Of a stretch of 18,636 bases of DNA, positions 13,819-18,636 are shown piece after piece. How positions within the stretch are numbered: position 1 is the first letter of the stretch; every line of letters starts with the position of its first letter. The notes under the pieces are model-generated. The model searched no databases. It saw nothing but the letters and a program-made list of their open reading frames with translations, and was not told where the DNA came from. This stretch comes from Deltaproteobacteria bacterium (GTDB lineage: Bacteria; JAEEML01): positions 1 through 18,636 of the forward strand of contig JAEEML010000148.1 in NCBI GenBank assembly GCA_016283195.1, written 5' to 3'. The position numbers were made by a program, and so were the translations under genes.

Positions 13819-14817
13819 TTAGGCAAAGTGGTCAAAGCCTTGGGTAAGCGGCTTTTCCCTTTCCCCTAAGCGGCATTTTATACCCTCTTCCTTAGTGATG
13901 GTGCCTATTTTAGTGATGGGCACCTTAAGTTTTTGGCTGAGATCGGCAAGCCCGGCCGCCGCTTCCGGGGCAGCGCTGAATAAAAGGGCAAAATCTTCGC
14001 CGCCTATGATGGTTAGCTCATAAATATCTTCTTCTTTTTCGGCGGCATATTCTCTTAAAGTGGGGGCAGCCGGCAAAGCGGAGAGGAGCACAGTGGCGCC
14101 GGCTCCTTTAGGCAAAAGGCGCGGCAAGTCGGCAGCCAGGCCATCGGAAATATCCATAGCCGAAGTGGCGAGGTGCTCATTTGCCAGAGCGAGACCCAGG
14201 TCAAGAAGGGGCTCGGGGCGAATCTGGCGCCTAACCAAATCCTTATATTTATCCTTTAAATCCTGGTAAGTTAGCAAAATATGAAGCCCGGCTCTGGCGC
14301 CGCCCAAAAAGCCGCCCACATAAAGGTCATCGCCCGGCCGGCCAGTGCCCCTATGCAAAAGCGGGGCCTCTTTTTGGCCCAGCACAGTTATATTGATGGT
14401 GAGGGGCCCGCTGGTGGCCGAAAGGTCGCCGCCTATTAGCGGGCAGTGGTATTTTTCGGCTACTGCGGCGAGACCCTCGGCTATTCCGGCCACCAGGGAG
14501 ACGGGGCGCTCCGGGTTTACAGCGAGAGAAAAGAGATAGCCGGCCGGGCGGCTACCCATGGCGGCAAGGTCTGATATATTGACGGCGAGAGCTTTGTGGC
14601 CAATATCGTGGCCACTCGCCCAAAAGAGCATAAAATCTTCGCCCTCCACCAGCATATCGGTGGAGGTGACCAGCCCGTTTTTTAGCGGCAAGTAAGCGGC
14701 ATCATCGCCCACACCCAGGGCGCCCTCGGGCAGGGAATTCTTTTCATAGCTCATAATAAGCTCTATAAGAGCTTTTTCGCCTACGCCGCTGATGGGTCCA
14801 TCTAAATTAATAGCCAT
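13819..14817 (-). CDS. thiL: Thiamine-monophosphate kinase
   Basis: This 332-residue cytoplasmic enzyme phosphorylates thiamine monophosphate to thiamine pyrophosphate with ATP, the last step of cofactor synthesis. Family motifs are all present: GVGDDAA (35-41), TSTDMLVEG (51-59), NISDLAAMG (80-88), IGGDLSA (128-134), AMDISDGL (220-227) and IIGGEDFALLFS (about 271-282). They include the metal- and nucleotide-binding aspartates D38, D39 and D131. Length is typical for ThiL. The start ATG 14817 has a strong GGAGG 5 bases upstream (GGAGGATTAAATG), and the preceding gene ends 23 bp away. No other thiamine genes and no TPP riboswitch are seen near it, so it is a stand-alone housekeeping gene embedded with envelope genes. 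Confidence 0.95.
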   Translation of the reverse strand: MAINLDGPISGVGEKALIELIMSYEKNSLPEGALGVGDDAAYLPLKNGLVTSTDMLVEGEDFMLFWASGHDIGHKALAVNISDLAAMGSRPAGYLFSLAVNPERPVSLVAGIAEGLAAVAEKYHCPLIGGDLSATSGPLTINITVLGQKEAPLLHRGTGRPGDDLYVGGFLGGARAGLHILLTYQDLKDKYKDLVRRQIRPEPLLDLGLALANEHLATSAMDISDGLAADLPRLLPKGAGATVLLSALPAAPTLREYAAEKEEDIYELTIIGGEDFALLFSAAPEAAAGLADLSQKLKVPITKIGTITKEEGIKCRLGEREKPLTQGFDHFA

Positions 14818-14840
14818 TTAATCCTCCGCTTTTACTCTTT

Positions 14841-16328
14841 TTAGCGCCAGCTATCGGGAATGGGTAGCGCTCTAGCTACAATTTCTTCCGCTCGCTCTCT
14901 ACTGGCGCCCTCGCTATAAACGCGAAATTCCGGCGCATTGCCAGAGGCGCGCAAATGGATAACCTCTTTACTTTCAAAAGTTATGCGCAGCCCATCTATC
15001 GTATTGAAATTTATGGCTTTTCCGGAAATATGGCCAAAAAGATCGCTGAGGCGCGAAAGGACTTCGGCGGGGCTTCCCCCGGAGAGCTCGGCCAATTTAG
15101 AGCGCCCGAGCTCCTGCGGAAATTTTTGCAACCGCCCGGCGGCTGTAAACCAGGGCGGGAGCTCTTTTACTAACTCACTGATGGTTTTACCCGCCTCTTT
15201 AGCGGCTAGTAGCACAGAAATATGCACCAGCGGCACATCGCGGGTGGGGAGAGCTAGGAGTTTTTGGCCATTTTCCTCGATATCTGAAGCCAAAAGGAAG
15301 CCGCCGTTGGCTTCAAAGCCCATAACTCTGGCCTTGGGGCTTTTCTGGCAGAGCTTTTCCATGGCTTCTATAACAAAGGGTGAACCGATGCGGGGGCGCA
15401 CTACCTCGCCAAAATAGCCGCACTGCTCCACTATGCTGGAGACGGAAACGGGCACCACCAGTTTATCGGCTTTTAAATAGCGGGCGGCGATAATGCCGGC
15501 AATGTCGCCCTTTAGCCAAGTGCCGCTTTCAGCGGCCACTAAGGGGCGGTCGCTATCGCCATCGGAAGAGACCAGGGCAAAGAGCTCGTTTTGAGCGGCC
15601 ATTTTTTTGGCAAATTCATGATTGGCCGGGCTTAGCGCTTCGGTATCCACCGGCACAAAAGCCGCGCTATAGCCGCCGCGCACAATAGTTGCACCCAGCC
15701 CTTCCAAAATCTCGCCCATGAGCTCGCGCCCCACCGCGCTATGCTCATAGAGGCCGATTTTGAGGCCCATAAGGCAGTTCTTAGGAAAGAAATCCCAATA
15801 ACGACGGAGATACAGCACTTTGGCCAAAGTGCCGGGCCGGGGCAGGGCCGGGCGCTCTTTTAAAGCGCCGTCCGCGTTAAAGAGAGTGCTGTCTATATCC
15901 AGCGTTTCCCGGGCTAAAAGCGCCTCTTCTTCTTTGGTTATCTCGCCCCTTGCTGTGGTGAATTTAATGCCGTTTCTATCAGCCGGAATATGCGAACCGG
16001 TGACCATGATGGTGGGCATCTTTTGTAAGAGGCCGTAATAGGCAATAGCCGGCGAGGAAATAAAGCCCTGAAAATCCGTTAAGAGCCCGTTATTGGTAAG
16101 GGCTTTATTAGCCGCTTGCATGATGCGCGGCGTAGAAGGGCGAAGGTCACCGGCTAGGGCCACCTTTTCGCCGGGCCTGCGGGCGCCGCTATCAAGTAAA
16201 TATTTAGCAAAAGCCGAGACATAGCTATATACCACGCGATCGCTTAGAGCCGTAACCAGCCCGCGCGCTCCACTGGTGCCAAAAGAGACGCCGCTCTCCT
16301 GCATGATATCTTTTAAGGTAACTAACAT
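14841..16328 (-). CDS. Phosphomannomutase/phosphoglucomutase-family alpha-D-phosphohexomutase
   Basis: This 495-residue cytoplasmic enzyme interconverts hexose 6- and 1-phosphates through a phosphoserine. Motifs: GTSGARG (17-23), active-site S112 in VTGSHIPADRNGIKF, metal loop D256-G-D-S-D260-R, sugar-binding loop GFEANGGFLL (337-346), and C-terminal phosphate loop RASGNAPEFRVYSEG (460-474). GSHIPADRNG replaces the more common ASHNPxxYNG and is typical of a PMM subgroup; D256-G-D-S-D keeps the three metal Asp residues. I chose ATG 16328 because GGAGG at 16335-16339 sits 6 bases upstream and the protein then begins MLVTLKDIMQESGVSFGTSG. The frame is open 27 residues further, but without a ribosome site. 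It may feed GDP-mannose or UDP-glucose synthesis, consistent with the sugar genes at the left of the window. Confidence 0.92.
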   Translation of the reverse strand: MLVTLKDIMQESGVSFGTSGARGLVTALSDRVVYSYVSAFAKYLLDSGARRPGEKVALAGDLRPSTPRIMQAANKALTNNGLLTDFQGFISSPAIAYYGLLQKMPTIMVTGSHIPADRNGIKFTTARGEITKEEEALLARETLDIDSTLFNADGALKERPALPRPGTLAKVLYLRRYWDFFPKNCLMGLKIGLYEHSAVGRELMGEILEGLGATIVRGGYSAAFVPVDTEALSPANHEFAKKMAAQNELFALVSSDGDSDRPLVAAESGTWLKGDIAGIIAARYLKADKLVVPVSVSSIVEQCGYFGEVVRPRIGSPFVIEAMEKLCQKSPKARVMGFEANGGFLLASDIEENGQKLLALPTRDVPLVHISVLLAAKEAGKTISELVKELPPWFTAAGRLQKFPQELGRSKLAELSGGSPAEVLSRLSDLFGHISGKAINFNTIDGLRITFESKEVIHLRASGNAPEFRVYSEGASRERAEEIVARALPIPDSWR

Positions 16329-16334
16329 TATAAT

Positions 16335-16339
16335 CCTCC
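16335..16339 (-). promoter_or_regulatory. Shine-Dalgarno GGAGG deciding the phosphohexomutase start
   Basis: GGAGG-ATTATA-ATG on the minus strand fixes translation at 16328 rather than at the in-frame ATG at 16409. Confidence 0.85.
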
Positions 16340-16487
16340 GGTTTTCGGGTAGATCGGCCATCATCTCCGCCGCGTTCATCTTCGGAAAAGCCATAAACGG
16401 CCGGCACAATAAAGCTGATTATCAAATTTTACATATAATAGCTTTTCTTTTTTATAGTGGGGGTACTTAAATGAGGCGGTATTAGCT

Positions 16488-17753
<1,266 letters not shown>

Positions 17754-17785
17754 AACCTTTTTTTCTCCTTATAAAAGTAAAATTC

Positions 17786-17803
17786 ATTGGCTAATTTGCC
17801 AAT
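17786..17803 (-). promoter_or_regulatory. Perfect inverted repeat in the leader of the large FISUMP lipoprotein
   Basis: ATTGGC (17786-17791) and GCCAAT (17798-17803) pair perfectly around a 6-base AT-only loop. The repeat ends 32 bases before ATG 17753 and just upstream of the ribosome site. Its placement parallels the leader hairpin of the short FISUMP gene at 2595-2618. Confidence 0.4.
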
Positions 17804-17834
17804 ATTTAAGCCACCCGGTTGTAGCGGCGCGGCA

Positions 17835-17862
17835 GTTCTATTATTATTTTTTTTGATGTCAA
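17835..17862 (-). promoter_or_regulatory. Predicted sigma70-type promoter of the large FISUMP lipoprotein
   Basis: On the minus strand a perfect TTGACA (17857-17862) is followed, after 16 bases that include an A-rich tract, by TAGAAC (17835-17840), a 4-of-6 match to TATAAT. Transcription would begin near 17828, giving a leader of about 75 bases that contains the inverted repeat at 17786-17803. Confidence 0.5.
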
Positions 17863-17878
17863 GAGTGTTTATAACACA

Positions 17879-17955
17879 GTGAAAATAAAGGTGAAAATGA
17901 TGTAAGTGATCGGTGTCACAATGGCAATTTTTGTAATAGTGTGAAATAAAAAGGG
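17879..17955 (-). repeat. Repeated GTGAAAATAAAGG-like motif upstream of the large FISUMP gene
   Basis: The 249-base gap between the Rpn and lipoprotein genes is AT-rich. It holds GTGAAATAAAAAGGG (17941-17955), GTGAAAATAAAGG (17879-17891) and a partial GTGAAAATGATG (17891-17902). A close relative, GTGAAAATATAAGGG, occurs at 2682-2696 upstream of the other FISUMP gene. These could be protein-binding sites; nothing else is recognisable in the gap apart from the promoter and hairpin listed separately. Confidence 0.35.
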
Positions 17956-18002
17956 AAAATGAATAGGACAAAAAATTGATTGTGCGCCGGTTGCCGGGAA
18001 AA

Positions 18003-18539
18003 TTATTTTTGTAAATTTTTAATGGTGGCTATTGTGAGCTCTGTGCATTCGGCGATAAAGTTAGGTGTACAGCCCCTGGCCAGCATTTTTTTGGCAGTTT
18101 CCAGAGCTTGTTCGCGTTTTCCATGTTCGCTTATGGCTCTTTCTTGGGCTATAAGCGCCTCTTCTTTTTTCTTAAGCTGAGTTTGTTCTTGTTGTAACTC
18201 GGCTTGTTCTTGCTCAAGTGTAGCTTGTTCTTGCTCAAGTGCAGCTTGCTTTTGCTCAAGCTGCGTGCGGATAGTGGTTAGTTCTTTTTCACCTTCGGCC
18301 AACTCTTTGGCTTTTTCAACAAACACTTTCTCTTTTTCGGCAAATTTTTGTTCAGTTTCAGCAAATCTTTGTTCAGTTTCAGCAAATTTTTTCTCAGTTT
18401 TCTCCTTATTGATATTCCATGAAATAAAATCGCGGTGTGCTCTTTCGCGGTCGGCTGCAACTCCTACCAGCTTGGTGTTATTCAGTAGCTCTAGGTAAAA
18501 GTTATGGGCCTTACCGATAGCCGGTACCGCGCTTTCCAT
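18003..18539 (-). CDS. Possible internally initiated RpnS-like C-terminal protein
   Basis: An ATG at 18539, in frame inside the Rpn gene, would give a separate 178-residue protein starting MESAVPAIGKAH. It is preceded by AGGAGG (18545-18550) with a 5-base spacer (ATTAC), the strongest Shine-Dalgarno site in the window. It lies exactly at the end of the nuclease domain. In E. coli Rpn genes a C-terminal protein made from an internal start blocks the toxicity of the full-length nuclease. The product would contain the heptad region and the C-terminal tail but no nuclease domain. The GAG GAG codons that create the site could also be there simply to encode Glu-Glu, so separate translation is inferred, not shown. 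Confidence 0.5.
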   Translation of the reverse strand: MESAVPAIGKAHNFYLELLNNTKLVGVAADRERAHRDFISWNINKEKTEKKFAETEQRFAETEQKFAEKEKVFVEKAKELAEGEKELTTIRTQLEQKQAALEQEQATLEQEQAELQQEQTQLKKKEEALIAQERAISEHGKREQALETAKKMLARGCTPNFIAECTELTIATIKNLQK

Positions 18540-18636
18540 GTAATCCTCCTCGTGCGCATGGGCAAAAAAGCGTACCCAAGCAGCAAGTTCTTTTGTAATA
18601 TTACCACATTTTTCCGCTTTGTGGAGCTCCAGAAAA
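18003..18636 (-). CDS. Rpn-family (PD-(D/E)XK transposase-like) nuclease, C-terminal part; 5' end outside window
   Basis: The frame is open to the right edge, so the gene is cut by the window; 210 residues are visible. The first 32 residues (FLELHKAEKCGNITKELAAW...) match the end of the Rpn nuclease domain, where family members read FxELxKF...W. The next part (KAHNFYLELLNNTKLVGVAADRERAHRDF) matches the usual helical region after it. Then come 13 unbroken heptads rich in Glu, Gln and Lys. The end, AKKMLARGCTPNFIAECTELTIATIKNL, is the helix-turn-helix-like tail typical of Rpn proteins. The PD-(D/E)XK catalytic residues lie outside the window. Rpn proteins are DNA endonucleases linked to recombination and to phage defence in E. 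coli. It lies upstream of the FISUMP lipoprotein gene and is probably unrelated to it. Confidence 0.82.
   Translation of the reverse strand, partial: FLELHKAEKCGNITKELAAWVRFFAHAHEEDYMESAVPAIGKAHNFYLELLNNTKLVGVAADRERAHRDFISWNINKEKTEKKFAETEQRFAETEQKFAEKEKVFVEKAKELAEGEKELTTIRTQLEQKQAALEQEQATLEQEQAELQQEQTQLKKKEEALIAQERAISEHGKREQALETAKKMLARGCTPNFIAECTELTIATIKNLQK
18181..18264 (-). repeat. 21-bp tandem repeat, block B (heptads LEQEQA type)
   Basis: Two near-identical 21-bp units (18202-18222 and 18223-18243, one mismatch) are flanked by two more diverged ones (18181-18201 and 18244-18264). Each unit encodes one heptad of the type xLEQEQA in the Rpn C-terminal region. Confidence 0.85.
18340..18402 (-). 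repeat. 21-bp tandem repeat, block A (heptads KFAETEQ type)
   Basis: Three consecutive 21-bp units are present at 18340-18360, 18361-18381 and 18382-18402. The first two differ at one base and the third is more diverged. They encode the heptads KFAETEQ, RFAETEQ and KFAEKEK or their register equivalents. Confidence 0.85.
18545..18550 (-). promoter_or_regulatory. Strong internal Shine-Dalgarno AGGAGG inside the Rpn gene
   Basis: AGGAGG-ATTAC-ATG on the minus strand, inside coding sequence at the nuclease/C-terminal domain boundary. It is a perfect match to the anti-Shine-Dalgarno core with good spacing, supporting independent translation of the C-terminal part. Confidence 0.6.

Noticed and set aside
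16329-16409. 27-residue N-terminal extension of the phosphohexomutase
   Set aside because: GGAGG-N6-ATG at 16328 matches the family start; the extension has no ribosome site.
17960-18002. Hairpin after the Rpn stop as an intrinsic terminator
   Set aside because: CCGG-CAA-CCGG is only a 4-bp stem, and the T-run (on the minus strand) is separated from it by about 12 bases.
18181-18402. 21-bp repeats as a CRISPR array
   Set aside because: The units are directly adjacent with no spacers and encode heptads in frame with the Rpn protein.

Overview
This window is one dense, mostly leftward-transcribed segment of a Gram-negative, double-membraned bacterium. The evidence is a TolQ/TolR/TolA-type trio, an outer-membrane beta-barrel with a signal peptide, and lipoboxes on three lipoproteins. 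Two of these lipoproteins carry the FISUMP domain, named after Fibrobacter succinogenes and also frequent in Bacteroidota. Clear Shine-Dalgarno sites (AAAGGAG, GGAGG) fit Fibrobacterota better than Bacteroidota, but the phylum is an inference. I see no rRNA, tRNA, CRISPR array or insertion sequence, and no stretch of 300 bases lacks a gene.

Layout. Positions 131-1859 (+) hold two sugar-metabolism genes, a DegT-type PLP aminotransferase and a YqaB-like HAD sugar phosphatase. They converge, with one spare base, on a FISUMP lipoprotein gene (1861-2568, -). Everything after that is on the minus strand. In transcription order from the right: a truncated Rpn-family nuclease gene (18636-18003), a large EGF-like/FISUMP lipoprotein (17753-16488), phosphohexomutase (16328), thiL (14817), an outer-membrane beta-barrel (13806), an NTF2-like lipoprotein (12027), tolQ/exbB (11529), tolR/exbD (10755), tolA/tonB-like (10332), a membrane-anchored HELTH metallopeptidase-like protein (9589), a UvrD/PcrA helicase (7760), a ketopantoate reductase-like gene (5690) and a tandem-FHA/TPR membrane protein (4629).

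The core from 12027 to 5706 looks like one operon: gaps are 15 bp or less and there are two 4-bp ATGA overlaps. It puts a proton-motive-force motor (Q-R-A) next to an envelope lipoprotein and a predicted periplasmic zinc peptidase, where TolB and Pal would normally be encoded. The beta-barrel gene lies just upstream. I infer an envelope machine driven by the Tol/Exb motor and including a protease. This is the best candidate here for an undescribed system.

The second strong signal is the Rpn gene at the right edge. It contains an ideal AGGAGG-ATG internal start exactly where the C-terminal domain begins, followed by 13 uninterrupted heptads encoded by 21-bp tandem repeats. This matches the gene-within-gene toxin/antitoxin logic known for E. 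coli Rpn proteins. The FISUMP lipoproteins have their own oddities: 12-residue Cys-rich repeats, a trinucleotide microsatellite encoding poly-Asn, and shared upstream motifs.
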